Of a DNA stretch of 64,000 bases, positions 11,201 through 23,199 are shown in pieces. Where the stretch lies: assembly GCA_029465975.1 (NCBI GenBank), contig CM055740.1, positions 10,864,419 to 10,928,418 of the forward strand, written 5' to 3'. Numbering within the stretch: position 1 is the first letter of the stretch; every line of letters starts with the position of its first letter. The DNA comes from Dallia pectoralis (taxonomy: Eukaryota > Chordata > Actinopteri > Esociformes > Umbridae). Under the pieces are notes generated by a model. It was not told the DNA's origin. It saw nothing but the letters and a program-made list of their open reading frames with translations, and made no database searches. The translations under genes and the position numbers were made by a program.

Positions 11201-14200
11201 CCCTGAAAAAGCCTGAATGAGAGTGCACAGAATCTCAGACTCCAACAACTTAGAGCACACAGTCAAGACAATCTTGGAGTGGCTCCAAGACAAGTCTGTT
11301 AAAGTCCTTGAGTGGCCCAGCCAAAGTCTGAACTTGGACCCTAACAAACATTTATATCCTGGGAAATCAAAGTTCACTGACACTCCCCATCCAATCTGAA
11401 AGAGCGTCAGTGGATCTACAAGAAGAGATTGGAGAAACGGGCCAAATCAAGGTGTGCAAAATCACTACAAATTATCCAATACAGCAAATAGGTCAATATT
11501 TGGCCTAAACTCAAGGTTTGGCTCCAAGGGACAACTTTTTGTATTTTTCAATGCTGTGTAATGGGTATACTCGTCATCTGAGGAGTTAATCATAATAAAA
11601 CAAATATAAAAGAAGCAATGTCAAAGTAAAACATTAAGAAAAACCTGCCATAGTTCTTTAAAAACCCAAGCTGTGCTAGTTTTCTCAATGAGGCATCCAA
11701 AATAAGCTATGTTTGACAATTTGGTGAAGGAACAAACCCTGAAAAAATACCTGTGCTGCAGGCAAAGGATTGGTTTGGAATATACCGTCCATGGCTGCGG
11801 TACCACTCTCAGCTATCGCCCGATGGAACAGACCAGCAGACAATGGAGACAGCAGCTAATGATAGAAAAAATACAACAAAAAAAACAAATGATTTACACA
11901 TTCTGCTGAATTCATAAATTATATCATAACTGTTCAATGGACAACATGTTTTAAAGCTACATTTTTGTTCACATACAAAATATATTTATTATATCTCTTG
12001 CGTGTGTGAGTGTTTGTTCTCACCAGTAATGATACACTCATTCCGCCGGCAGACTCTCCAAATATGGTCACCGACTTAGAATCACCTCCAAAGTTGTGGA
12101 TGTGGTCCTGGGTCCACCTTAAGGCTTCCACTTGGTCAAGTAGTCCCATGTTCCCGGGGGCGTGCTTATCTCCTGTGCTGTATGGAAGACATCAGAAACC
12201 AGTCAATCAAGCTCAAATCAATGATCTCCCAAACTCCATGTAGCACAAAGCGTTACGACTTCAGCTCTCAAGGTGTGTTTGGCGCGTTCGGCTTAGAATG
12301 TTGTTCTGCTGGGGCATTTGTCTTTTTGCGATTCCTATTGCTGGCTGCGCCGAGCTCATTCCATGGCGGGTTATTCTTCTGTGGTATTTGTAATCTATCA
12401 TCCTCTGCTGTGTCCAGTTTATCTGTTCTGTCCACTTCTGTGGCTTATGGCAGGGCTGGAGTTGTGACTGGGCTCAGCCTGTATTTCTAATGGCTTTTTC
12501 AGTGGTTGTTCCTGACTTACCTAAAGAACCCCATCAAACCCAAACGGTATTGGATCAGCACCACAACTACATCCTGGTAGGCAGCCAAGGCAGAACCATC
12601 AGCTATTGATGCAGAGCCCATGGTGAATCCTCCACCATGGATCCAAACCATGACCTGAGAGACACAAGAAATATGTGCTGTCATACCTGCAGCATTTACA
12701 AACATCTTATCTGTTGTTATTGGAAATTGTATTTTAAATATATTTTATGCTTCCAGGAATGATGAGTAAAAATGCTGAGTAAAAACCTTTAATCTAATAG
12801 TTTGCTGGTTATTTATAAAGCTTATGAAAATGGCAGTTTGGTAATATATCGTATTAGTTATAGATGAGCAGTACTTTAATATTTGACATTTATCATTTTG
12901 TTTATTGGGATATTTACAGCAACATCTTCCATCCCTGGAGTTTTCTGGCATTTGTCACCACAGTGCATACGTTATGGTAAAGAGCGCTTGTGTGTAGCCC
13001 AGTGGTAAGAGTGCATGCTCTGTGTGTATGATATTCTGGGTTCAATCCCCAGTTTCTCCCCCAAAATATGAACTGGTCTATACACAACAGTATTGTTACA
13101 AAAACTGCTTTACTAAAGGAATGTTATTTGTCATATGTTATTTTTTACTGTAGTGTATATACACATGGCAAATGTGCAATAAACAGAGAACTTCTCATGA
13201 TTAACATTTAAAAACATGTCTACTCACAGGAAGCTTGGTATTCTCAACAGGTTTAACCGGGGTGTAGATGTTGAGGTAGAGGCAATCTTCTGACACCTCT
13301 GGGAATTCCACTTTGAAAGATATATTGGAGAAAAGGTCTTTCATAATTTGCCTGTCTTGAAGACACCTGAAAAATATTTAACTCATTGAGAAGTCAATAT
13401 GTCATTAGAAAATAACTAATAACTAATAACTAATAATAACAAAGAAAACAGGACAACAGTAATAGTAGTTGCTTTCTGGTTACTTATATGTTAAAGAACT
13501 GTTTTGTTTTGTCACGAGTTGGAACATTTGCTCTCACTCTGGGTCTTTTAGTTAGGTGCACACTTTAATTCTGGTGGTTTGTTTTCAGTGAGCACAGCTG
13601 GTTTCATTTTAGGTGCTATTTACAAAGAATACAAAAAAGTCTACACACCCCTAAAATGCCAGGTTTTTGTGAAAGATAAATCATGTCAGAACTTTTTCCA
13701 ACTTTAATGTGACCTATAACGTGAACAATTCAATTAAAAAACAAACTTAAATCTTTGAGCAGGAAAAATAAAAAACAGCAGGTCCCTGCCAGCAAGGCTA
13801 ATCCGGTCTATGTTGACGAGGTCAGGACTAAGTGGGAACCTTTTGTTGTTACTCCGGGTATTTTAGTGGGTTGCACGCTTTATTTCAAGCTTTCGTTTTA
13901 TTATACTGAAAACAAACACGGAACACAAACAGAATACTTAAATTGAATTGAAAGAAAGGGGCGCTTACTCAAAGCGACTAATAACGGTAGAAAAATAGTG
14001 ATCTTCTTAAACTAACAAAACAACAGCACTCACCTATGTGGACTCGTCACGTAAAACAATAAATGACCAAGTGGTGACATTTCCCAGTGACTTAAACACC
14101 CAGCTGATCACCCTGCTAACCACTAATTATGCCCAGCTATGCTCATTAACTACCACCCTAATCACCAAACAGGAACTAAAACATGTGCCACCTACCATAC

Positions 14201-14662
14201 TGTCCCGTGTGAAACAAAACCCCTCAAAATTCATGACATCGTCCTTGTGTTTGATTGTTATATATGACGGGTTGACTCCAGACGTACTAATTCTATGTAT
14301 TTGATCGTGTTCCAGGTCATTCCTGTTTATTCTTTTGTTAGGTGCAGTACATTATTTAGCACAATGCGCTCAGGAAATAAAATCTCCTGCGACTGACTCC
14401 ATACACATACTTACTATTCAAATAATCAAGAACTTGACAGGACATTTTTCAATGTGATTTCCTGGTTCTTACATGAGAGGCTGCTGGGTGGCATCCCTCA
14501 CTCCCTCCCATCTCTCCACAGTTTGGGGAGGAGCCAGTCTCAGGGGACCGACAGGTGCTTTGGCAAAAGGCACGCCAAGGTAGGCCTGTACCAGCGTCTC
14601 CTTCCCCTTAACAGCCACATACTGTCCTCGTAGACTTCCTAGTTTGGTCTGGACCACAGGAC
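8283..14662 (-). CDS. Carboxylesterase (CES2-like), copy B, lacking only exon 1
   Basis: Second tandem type-B carboxylesterase. Exons read right to left: 14473-14662, 13228-13366, 12521-12654, 12024-12177, 11751-11855, 10522-10623, 10012-10155, 9218-9295, 8989-9136, 8731-8880, 8586-8658, 8283-8484. They join in frame to 539 residues plus stop; with a signal-peptide exon this matches the family's roughly 560 residues. The catalytic triad is complete: Ser in GESAGG (exon 5), Glu in DDEGGW (exon 8) and His in GTDHADEL (exon 11). The oxyanion-hole HGGGF is in exon 4. The C-terminus reads EHDELLVTKLS then stop, so a KDEL-like HDEL lies six residues inside the end instead of at the terminus. Exon 1 was not found in 14663-15140; it may lie further right, beyond the hAT element. 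It differs from copy A mainly in exons 2-5. Confidence 0.9.
8731..8880 (-). CDS. Copy B exon 11, catalytic histidine exon
   Basis: Encodes AGVPVYLYEFQ then FVGTDHADELLFVFG. The His of GTDHADEL is the third triad residue of carboxylesterases. The exon is 150 nt with canonical splice sites. The matching copy A exon is left of the window. Confidence 0.92.
11041..11490 (+). mobile_element. Tc1-like transposase remnant in copy B intron
   Basis: Counterpart of the element at 1640-1990, but longer on the left. At 11115-11200 it also keeps a piece reading IMLWGCFSKTGT, the Tc1 motif around the second catalytic Asp region. Frames are broken, so it is inactive. Confidence 0.7.
12024..12177 (-). CDS. 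Copy B exon 5, nucleophile exon
   Basis: Same 154-nt structure as in copy A, but ending GESAGGMSVSLL, so two residues next to the catalytic Ser elbow differ between the paralogues. Confidence 0.92.
12985..13070 (+). repeat. tRNA-derived SINE head or tRNA pseudogene (copy B intron)
   Basis: Same sequence as 4255-4335 with small changes, including one inserted A after the A box. Both pol III boxes are intact. Presence in both copies dates the insertion before the duplication. Confidence 0.6.
13625..13775. mobile_element. Tc1-like element end, copy B
   Basis: Counterpart of 6705-6870 with a few differences, for example cacaccccta for caagccccta. Non-coding. Confidence 0.5.
13830..14410. repeat. 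Dispersed repeat, copy B intron 2
   Basis: Near-identical to 7020-7600. The preceding roughly 130 bp of the copy A version (6890-7020) are missing here. Confidence 0.55.
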
Positions 14663-15724
14663 CTGTTCAGATGTAAAGTGTTTTAAAGTGCCAAATTGGA
14701 AAAGCATAACAGCAAATAATATGGTATAAATACATTTGTATTTAGTTTTGGTATTCGTTTGGTTGATTACTTGTCAAAAGCAATTTAAAAGGTTTTAAGA
14801 AATGTTTGACATTGTCACTTATGGGTGTAGTTACTTTTGTTGCCAGCGGTTTAGACATCAATGGCTGTGTGTTGCGTTATTTTAAGGGGACAAATGTACA
14901 CTGTTATACTAGCTAACCTAAATAGTTCAACTTTAAATTACATTGCATGCCTTACAACTGTGGGCCCAAATTCCATTCAGGCAAATTTTTATTGTGGCAA
15001 GGTCCACACAGGTCAATCTCACTTGGAACCCACTAAGGCATTGCCATAACATATATTGGCCATATAGAATATTACATTGTTTTTTCCCTTTATATTTTGT
15101 ATACTTAATCTAAACTCTAACCTAACCACATATGACATGTCCAGGGCTCTCAAGTGTCACGCAATGAGCGTGACAGTCACTCATTTCAGTGTTTTGTCAC
15201 GCACTCCCGCCACACATTGTATTTCTCACGCGGAAAAAAATATCTATAATATATTTAATTTGCCGCAGCGCACAACATTTCTCTGGCCGCGCAGCTCTCA
15301 TTATGGAACCGGCACTAATCAAGCGCGTCTCCCCTGGAGTTCTTCAGTCTAGCCCTACAGTCAATGGTCTAGCCTGACACAGCCAATCAAAATAAAAGAA
15401 ACAGGCTACACAATAGCCAATCAGAAAATAGCACAATTGTATCTGGGTAAGTTTTAACGCAACAACGAATGAAAAAGAAGCATCTCCGGGAATTGTTCAC
15501 GTGATTCTGGTGCAATCTTTCGAAAGTTTTGTTCACCAACCCAGAGGAAAAACCACTGGAGCTCCGAGCATCACTTTGAGCACGTGAGTACGGTAAGTCA
15601 TGATCTCCCTTTTTAATGTTACTACAAATACACCTTTTCTATGGATTGAGTTGTCTTGCTGATGAAGGATAATAGATACAATACATTGTAAAAACTATAT
15701 CAGTCACAATATATTCACCCCTAT

Positions 15725-16013
15725 GTCATCCGGTAGAACATAAGAGCATCAGAAACAGCACTAGTAGATTCAGAGACAGCTTCTATCCTGGATGCTGAAC
15801 TCTACTCAACCATCTCACTCTCAAATGCCACACTTGTCACTTTTTAGAATTAATCCTTCACCTAAAATTCATCTTTTTTTATTTTACCTCGACTATTTAT
15901 GTACTTTATATTTAAAAAAATCTATAAAGTTGAGATTACTTTGAGCACAACAAATTACCATGACTGATAAATATTATTTAATATGATTGTATGACAATAA
16001 ACTTGAAACTGGT
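15725..16013 (+). mobile_element. L2-like LINE 3' end nested in the hAT element
   Basis: A frame reading SETASILDAELYSTISLS, followed by an AT-rich tail and a terminal gacaataaacttgaaact, is typical of the 3' ends of fish L2-type LINEs. It is 5'-truncated, as such copies usually are. Confidence 0.6.
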
Positions 16014-16062
16014 ATAACCCAGAGAAATACTATAAGATGCCTTTATTTGACTAACTTTCTAT

Positions 16063-16870
16063 ATGTCTTCTGTCACACTGTCAGGAGAAAAACTCAATGT
16101 GGGTTTCACCACCAGAGCTACACTCAACAGGCTCCTTGAGGCTAGAGAGGTCACACCACAGAAGGCTCAACAATTCCAGCAAGTAGCACTGGCCTTCTTG
16201 GTCAAAGCTGTGGAGTATGCCATGGAGAAACTCCCATTGAAAGATTCTCTCCTGAAGCATGCACGATTTGTTGATGTGCAGCTGAGAGCTGAGTGTGGGG
16301 TTGAAGATGCCCTATACTTTGTATACAGGCAAGGGTTTTCACATTCGGATTATATATTTTTAAGTTTAATGATCATGATCACAAAACAAATCTGTCTGTC
16401 ACTGTATTCTAATCAGTCTTGTACACATGTGGTCTTTTTAAGATTTCAGGAACTCCTTCCTTTTCATGACCCTAAGGAACAAGACCAAGTAAGTGAGGAG
16501 TTTATGGAGTACCAACTCATGGACATTGCCATGCCTCAGGTCCCAACACTCTTTGACGTTGAGGAGTTTTGGGGAAGAATGCCCTCAACAAAGAACAAGG
16601 TAAGAAATATTTTGCACACAACATGACTTGCTCAATATTAATTATGCCCCTGGTTCCTTTTTTTAAAGGTGACTGGGTTGAACTGATGCCGAGAGGGTAT
16701 TCTCCATGGTCGGTTTGAACAAAACCTCAACTCGAAACAGCTTATCTATGGATGGGACATCATGAAAATGGCTGGGCTGGAGCCGAACTGCTTCAAATGG
16801 GAGCCAACACCACACATGATAAAGGAGTCCAAAAAGGCAACAAACATCTACAATAAACAACACCAGTCAT
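16063..16870 (+). pseudogene. hAT transposase C-terminal remnant
   Basis: The first part (16063-16626) encodes ATLNRLLEAREVTPQKAQQF then ELLPFHDPKEQDQV and VPTLFDVEEFWGRMPSTKNK. A likely intron (donor ttt|gtatac, acceptor tttcag|gaactc, about 16321-16451) would join them in frame. After a second intron (donor about 16600, acceptor about 16669) the hAT dimerisation signature DAERVFSMVGLNKTSTRNSL appears, but in a shifted frame behind TGA. The frameshift and the lack of an N-terminal BED/catalytic part make it non-functional as transposase. A domesticated host gene is possible but not supported. Confidence 0.75.
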
Positions 16871-17297
16871 AATCTTGCACGCGCACGCACACACACACAG
16901 AAATTGAATAAATACTTTGTATTTGGGTGAACTGTCAGTGCCATGTGTCAAATATTTTCTTCTGCAAGTCTGAGCAATTATTAACAACAAAAACACAAAT
17001 AATAATATAATTTATGAAACACACCCATTCGCTCGAGGGCGGCGGGCGGGGAGCGATATGTCACTCTTGCCTGTCTTCAAAACTTGAGAGCCCTGCATGT
17101 CATTGGTTATTGCTGTTGCTTACACTCATCTACTGGCAAATTGGATCACCTACTTTTTGCTTTTAGGCTTATTCTGCTTATTTTGTATTATTTAGCAACA
17201 ATGCCTATTAGACTAAATATTATTTTGAGTTATTATTTAGTTAGCAATCCAGCTAACTTACTTGGTATAATAGCACCCAAACTCATTTAGCCTTTCT

Positions 17298-17480
17298 GTC
17301 ACGGATCCTTTAGGGTTAAGTGCAAGAAGGAGACTTATTATTATCCAGAGCGTAAATCCGTTCGTGGTGTTCATTTCAATTCAACATAAAACACGAAACA
17401 CCGATACGGAAAACATACATAAAACACAGACACGTAAATGAAAGCGCGCTGACACAAAGCGACTTTAAACTTCACAAAAA
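17298..17480. repeat. Dispersed repeat related to 7020 and 13830 blocks
   Basis: Begins tgtcacggatcctttaggg and includes acacaaagcgacttt, a diverged relative of the blocks in both carboxylesterase introns. Non-coding. Confidence 0.45.
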
Positions 17481-17843
17481 CACACAGTGCACGACTATAC
17501 ATGGACACTCAATCAATCCTATAAGCACCAACCAGGGATCTAAAATAGCCCCCTGATCAAACAAACATGCCTGTTGCTTATAGCTAAACCCAAAATAGCT
17601 GTTCTTCTAATCAACACACAATACACATACGTGCTCTCCCTATAACACCATGTGCACAACTCAGCTAACATTCGTGATACTTTCAGATATTAGTAACCAA
17701 AACTATGTAAACAAGTTCATCCTAACCGAATCAAAACTTAGACAATACTTTTAGACAACACATGCCTACAAGTAAAATATATTATAAGTAATGTGTTCAC
17801 TTGTTTACAAGGCATATTAACAACATACATAACGTAACCACAT

Positions 17844-18152
17844 ATGATGTTTATTGAATTATACTTTATATATTTCCAATTGTATGATCCTGCAAAAGGA
17901 TTTCAGTTTTGCCCCAAGAAACAGTTGGTTTTTAAAACATGTGCCTATAATCCAGACAACAAATCTAATCTATCTGTTTTTCGTGACGTTGACAGAATGA
18001 TCAAATATCTGCATATTCCAGCCTACTTACCATTTGAATCGGCTGAAGAATACAGACATAGAAACCCCAATAACAGAGAGAGTCTTAGTAAAACTGTAGG
18101 TTCCTTCATGGCTTCCGCACGAAATGCTTTAAAGGCTCAGCGACACACCTAG
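17844..18152 (+). CDS. Unrecognised 102-codon ORF
   Basis: The frame has non-repetitive, protein-like composition: FCPKKQLVFKTCAYNPDNK, DVDRMIKYLHIPAYLPF, then VGSFMASARNALKAQRHT and stop. The likely real part starts after an AG near 17893-17901, so this may be a terminal exon or a decayed transposon domain instead of a full gene. No domain was recognised. It sits in a transposon-rich spacer between the hAT element and the BANP promoter. Confidence 0.3.
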   Translation: MMFIELYFIYFQLYDPAKGFQFCPKKQLVFKTCAYNPDNKSNLSVFRDVDRMIKYLHIPAYLPFESAEEYRHRNPNNRESLSKTVGSFMASARNALKAQRHT

Positions 18153-18864
18153 GTATGCAACTCGAAAACCTTAACAGTTTGTGGGTCAAACCATTAGTTT
18201 ATACTTGAACGTTGCCCCTTTGTTCACCTTGTTCAATGATAAGTGGGTCAGGGTTATTTATTCACTTTGTGGTAATCCCAATTGGGTTTAACAAGTGAAT
18301 TACCTCCCACAGTAGATTATTCCTCAACGTAATTCACACTCACAGTGCATTCAAAAAGTATTTTGAAACCTTTACTTGTTTTGCAATAAATCTACCCTTA
18401 TCAGTACCTCATAATAAATCAATATCAATAAAGGTCAAATGGAGTCTGTATGCGAAAACATGTTAAGGCAGCAGGGACAATTGTCCAGATTCACTTTCAT
18501 TTATTTTGGGAGGGATGTTGAGCTGCTGTAGCTGAATAACATATAATAAGTATAAACATGAGGGTTTAAAAACTTGATATGTTTAACAGACTGAGTAGTT
18601 ATACAATCACCCAGTTTCTAACAGCTAGCCGTTAGGTAAATCGGTTTCTTGTATTCAAGATTTTTTTTTCTGCTATTTTATTGCCAAATGAATACATTGT
18701 AAAAAAGTAAAAAATGAATCTAATTCCTAATTATGCTCCCTCAAAAAAAATTTGGGGGGGTTTGGGCTTTGGCCCCGGGGGCAGGACCCCTGTAGAGGCA
18801 TACTCTGAGAGCACACAGGCACTGGATGCTCGGCCCCAGCAGCTGCTGCAGAAAGAGACTACCA

Positions 18865-19260
18865 GGTACACACCTTTATGACAATGGTATTCTCTGATGG
18901 CAGTGGCCTCTTTCAGCAGGATGACTTGCACTGCCACACTGCACACAATGTTCTAAAATGCTTTGAAGAACAAGGTGAACAGTTCATGTTGTTGTTCTGG
19001 CCTCCAAGTTCCCCAGATCTAATTTAGATTGAGCAAGCGCGGGATGTGATGAGCCACCAAGCTCGAGTCACAGCGGCTCCACCTCGCAACTTACACAACA
19101 TTCACAACTTGAAAGACCTGCTGCTAATGTCTTGATGCCAAATACCACAGGACACCTTTAGTGGTCTTGTAGAATGCATGCCTCTGTGGGTCAGTGCTGT
19201 TTCGGTGGCACACGGTGGGCCAACAACATATTAGACAGGTGGCCATAACGTTTTGTATAT
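18865..19260 (+). mobile_element. Tc1-like transposase C-terminal remnant
   Basis: Reads in broken frames as DGSGLFQQDDLHCHTAHNV, FWPPSSPDLI*IEQ, PPRNLHNIHNLKDLLL, CQIPQDTFSGLVECMP. These are the DDE catalytic D/E region and C-terminus of Tc1 transposase, with a stop in the SPDLNPIE motif. It ends tggccataacgttttgtat, the usual terminal stretch. Inactive. It is related to the copy at 33925-34600. Confidence 0.8.
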
Positions 19261-19611
19261 TTTGTGTATTCAGGGCTACCTAAAATGCGCTGTTGTCAGA
19301 TTCATGACAAATGGATTGAAACTGTTGTTAGTTTTATTAGGCCTACTTTAGCCAGCTATGAACTGTCCTGTTGTGTAATTATTCCACATACCTGAAACTT
19401 TCTTGTTGACTAAAGGTTTTAGGATAAATTCCCCTTGATGCTCTTGCAGTTAGAATGGACCAGAGGGTTTTATGTTAGTAAAAGCAGACCAACTCATACT
19501 AGTGGCATTTTGTGCTTGACAGCTGTGAAGTGCTGTTTATTTCCTGAAATATTAAAGATAGCAGGGTAAAACAGGATACATACATTTGAGAGCATTTCTG
19601 TCTATCATGAG

Positions 19612-19803
19612 CAGGGGTGTCAAACTCATTTTCACCCTGGGCCACACCACATCAGGATTATGGTCACCCCTTAAAGAGCCGGATGTAACTGTAAGACTGT
19701 ATAAATGTAAGATCTTCTTAACACATTGTTAAATAACTGTATAACATAAAATAATGTGGCAGGCTTGGTTCAGTCTGCAGGCTTGAGAGTTTGACGTCTA
19801 GCA
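19612..19803. mobile_element. Short non-autonomous DNA element (hAT-like)
   Basis: Starts caggggtgtcaaactcattt, followed by gggccacaccaca, and ends gagtttgacgtcta, an imperfect inverted match to the start. This layout is common in vertebrate hAT-derived short repeats. A relative is at 35250-35503. Confidence 0.6.
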
Positions 19804-20329
19804 TATATATATCAGAAGAGCAGTCTACAACCTAGGCCCGTGTGGCCACTACCAGAGCTTCCCAAACTCTGGTCATACGAATAACGCTGTTATATTTTCT
19901 CAGTTTTCTTTTCCCAATTCAGTTTTTCTGTCTATACATATAATAACACTCAAATAGAAAGTGAATTTCCTGATGGAGCAGCTTTTAAGAATTCCTCTTA
20001 ATCGTTTGTTGTTTCCCATTGTATGCACAATTTGTTCTGATTACGTGTGAATGGACACAAAATAACTTCCACGTTTCAACCACCATCGAATTAGAAATAA
20101 ATTGCATAAGCACAAATAGAAATACGTTGACATAGAATATTGATTATGATTATTGCATAGGCAATATAGTTTCGGGGGTATGAACATATCCAGAAGCCAC
20201 CATCACTTATAGCCTTCGTTGTGATCACTCGTGTTTTAGATGCATGATGCCCTTTTCACCAGATCGATTTCACGTCTCAAATATCAAAACGTTGCCAAAA
20301 TAATTACTATGTATAACTTCACATAGCCA

Positions 20330-20580
20330 GTAAAGCTTCAATCACATCGTCGGCTCCACCTCTCGCTATCACCCTAGCAGCTCTGAGATCGCACAAACCG
20401 GCAACCCGTGGGCAATCGGAGGAGGAGAGGAGGCGACGTTCAGCCGTTTTTCTCTCGCGAGGAAGGACGCCGTTATCGAGATCCCTACAAACAACACGAG
20501 AATTCATCATTCACACGGTAATGTTACCCAATCTAACACGGCACATATCGTGTGGGCCTGAAGTGGAGCAACTGGCGCAT
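20330..20580 (+). promoter_or_regulatory. banp: CpG-rich BANP promoter and likely 5' untranslated exon
   Basis: In an AT-rich region this block is CpG-dense. A plausible first-exon donor is cattcacacg|gtaatg at about 20519. The ATG exon opens directly after a splice acceptor (24409), so BANP must have at least one upstream non-coding exon, and this is the best candidate. It contains TCTCGCGAGG at 20453-20462. No TATA box was noted. The start site is not determinable by eye. Confidence 0.6.
20453..20462 (+). promoter_or_regulatory. CGCG element TCTCGCGAGG, candidate BANP binding site
   Basis: Nine of ten bases match the palindrome TCTCGCGAGA, the CpG-island promoter element known to be bound by BANP when unmethylated. 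Its place in the presumed BANP promoter suggests feedback control; that last step is inference. Confidence 0.6.
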
Positions 20581-21969
20581 ACGACTCACGGTCAACGTGT
20601 TATTTCACCGGACTATTGTATTAAACAAACCACTACGTATATTTACAACGTGGCCACGGGTATTTACATCGAGGCCTAGCTAGCCAGAAGCTAATGTTAT
20701 CATTGCGTGCTTATGTCTGATGATGGTGGTTAGCACGGCGCTAACTAACTAGCATAGTTACCCTAATTTCCACGGGCGCAAGTGTGGGCACATTCACAAC
20801 TTGACCTGCAGCAATTTACGCGTTCGTTTGGATATATTACTGATACATTCACACTTTCACTTGTGCGCTTTGTTTTGTTAGAGATACGTCAACAATGTTG
20901 TTTCTCTGTTTTGCCCCGCTTCTAGTGCTGCTAGCTTCATAGCAAAGGTAGCGCGCGCCAGCTAACCTTATGTAGCTGTCTAGCTAACAATGTTACTAAC
21001 ATCACTACTACTAGGCTTATTAGTGGCTTGTCAAATAGTTTCTCATAGGGCACCGAAAACAGATATTTTACTTTAAAAGTGCACAGTTAATGGATATATG
21101 TAGACATTCGTTTTCTATTAAGCAAATACGTGCAAAATCTCTTGGTATAGTAGTATTACCGTAGCTAGCTAACTAACTACATGTACAACATGCAATGCAA
21201 TGGCGCACAGGTGGGACAGTCATGCTGTACTACTGTAGTTATCTGAGAACCGGTGTTCAGACGTGGTACAACACTCGGGTCGTCAGTTAGCTGGTTAAAT
21301 CAAATTGAGTAGTACAACGTGAATGTAGTGCATACTGTTTCTCAGAGGTCAATCATTATTTAATCATAATTATATGCACGTACAAATACACCACGACGTC
21401 TCTTAGACTCTTGTGGTCCTTTTTATTATTCTTAATAGTAGTGGATATCTATGGTGTGATAGTTGTCCTTTATTTGATGAGGACAGTACACCGACATTGT
21501 TTTGGTTTTAATTGGTCATAAAAATGAAAGAATACTAAGTATACACAAGTTATTTATTTTCACACCATGTATTAAACTGTTATTGTGTCTAGTAATTTAT
21601 TATTTGTGCCCCTGACTGTTCTAACAGGGTTTGCTCTCAATGCCAACTACGAAGTGGCTTTATTTAGTTAGGGCAGTTTGTAGCTTCGATTTCTATTCAT
21701 ACTTCCAGCAGGGTTGCCTATGTAATATTTCCAGACCGTAAGTTAATCATAACCAAATATGAAGGCCAGAAAATTAGCCCAACTTTTTTTTGAAGTGAAA
21801 CAAGGCTAGATGCAGAAACAATGGCACAAACCCTGTCCTGGCATGTGCAAATGCTGACCTTAAAATCACATGAGTGGTCTAAATGTGGCGTGTCTTTCTG
21901 AGGGCTATTGCTGTTTATGTAGCTACTGCCAGTTCTTATTCACCTGCTCAAGCAACCTCGCTCACACCT

Positions 21970-22600
21970 ACAGTTGTGGGCAAAAGTCATGGCAGTGACA
22001 TACATTTACCATAGTTTTTTTGCAAGGTTTGCTGCTTCAGTTGTTGTGGCGTTGAGTCCCATTGTTTTTAGATTATTGTGCAGAGTAATCAGATTCATGT
22101 GTAATGGTCTCAAAAAGCTTAATTGGCAAAAAACGTTATCGCAAAAATCTCATTATCACAGTTTTTTGGCACACGTCGTAAATCATATCATCAGCACATG
22201 GGCAAGTGTGAACTTGTACTAGTCAGGCAAAATCACACTTATTATTCTGATTGGATTATAAGAGTCAACTGTTTGCTATAAGGGAAGCAAAGTTTTAGCA
22301 ATAATTCCCTCCGAAGACGTGCTGCCATCATCACTATGCATCAACATGGCCTCATATGCAAGGAAATTGCTGAAAAGAATATTGTCCCGGGAAGAACCTT
22401 TTACCGGATCATCAAGAACTTCAAGGCGAGAGGTTCAACTTATGTGAAGAAGGCTTCAGGACGCCGCTTAGTGTCCAACAAGCACCAGGGCGTCTCCTCC
22501 AGAGGAGTTGGTTGCAGAATTGTGTCACCACCAGGACAGTGGGAGTGGGAGAATCACTAATAACTACAGGAAGTTTTGGTTGCAGTAATTGCAGTCTAAT
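21970..22600 (+). mobile_element. Tc1-like element, N-terminal half
   Basis: Starts acagttgtgggcaaaagtca, a Tc1-type end. It leads to a degenerate transposase N-terminus: MHQHGLICKEIAEKN, then GRTFYRIIKNFKARGS and further decay (HTH DNA-binding part). The catalytic half is missing. Fossil in BANP intron 1. Confidence 0.7.
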
Positions 22601-23199
22601 AGGGCAATTACATTGGGGCATTGGATTTTGCATAACCTTTTTAAATGAACAAATCAAAAACGAAATGTTTTGTTGTTTATTCAATCATGTTTTCTTTCAT
22701 ATATTATTATCTTGTTATTGAAGATCGGATCAGGTTCTTTGACAAATATATGAGAGAAGAAAATCTGACGGGGCATATACTTTTTGACATCACTCTATAC
22801 CCAGTTGAACACATATTTAATCAACATTACTTGTCTTTACATTTCTCAGTAAACGTTCAAAATGGACCAAACAATGTGGACCAATACATTGAACCAGGTC
22901 GGATCTTATACCATTTAAATGTATTATGCAAGTGTATTTAAAAAATATTGCATTTCTAACCAACTAGGAATTGGCAACATACAAAAATACACTGCAATTC
23001 CCCATAACAGATCATTCCTAGAGGGAAAAATGATTTTACTATGTTGCATTCATTGAAGCGAGTTTGGAAATAACTAGTTGTTTTTCTATATAGCTGTATA
23101 ATTTATTCACATGCTTTGTATTTGTTGAGTAATGTTGATTGGCTAATGGCCATAATGCTGCATCAGTCACGAATGCCAATAATATACTGCCTGTGTATA

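Larger units (their letters stand above)
15141..17094 (+). mobile_element. Decayed hAT transposon, about 1.95 kb
   Basis: Ends with inverted repeats CAGGGCTCTCAAGT (left) and ACTTGAGAGCCCTG (right). The flanks share CATGTC on both sides, consistent with a worn target duplication. Inside is a broken transposase with a hAT dimerisation segment (16063-16870), and a LINE tail has inserted at 15725-16013. About 470 bp separate the left end from copy B exon 2. Confidence 0.8.

Noticed and set aside
16063..16626. Host gene for the 187-codon frame
   Set aside because: The sequence has hAT transposase character, lies between hAT inverted repeats, and its dimerisation domain is frameshifted.
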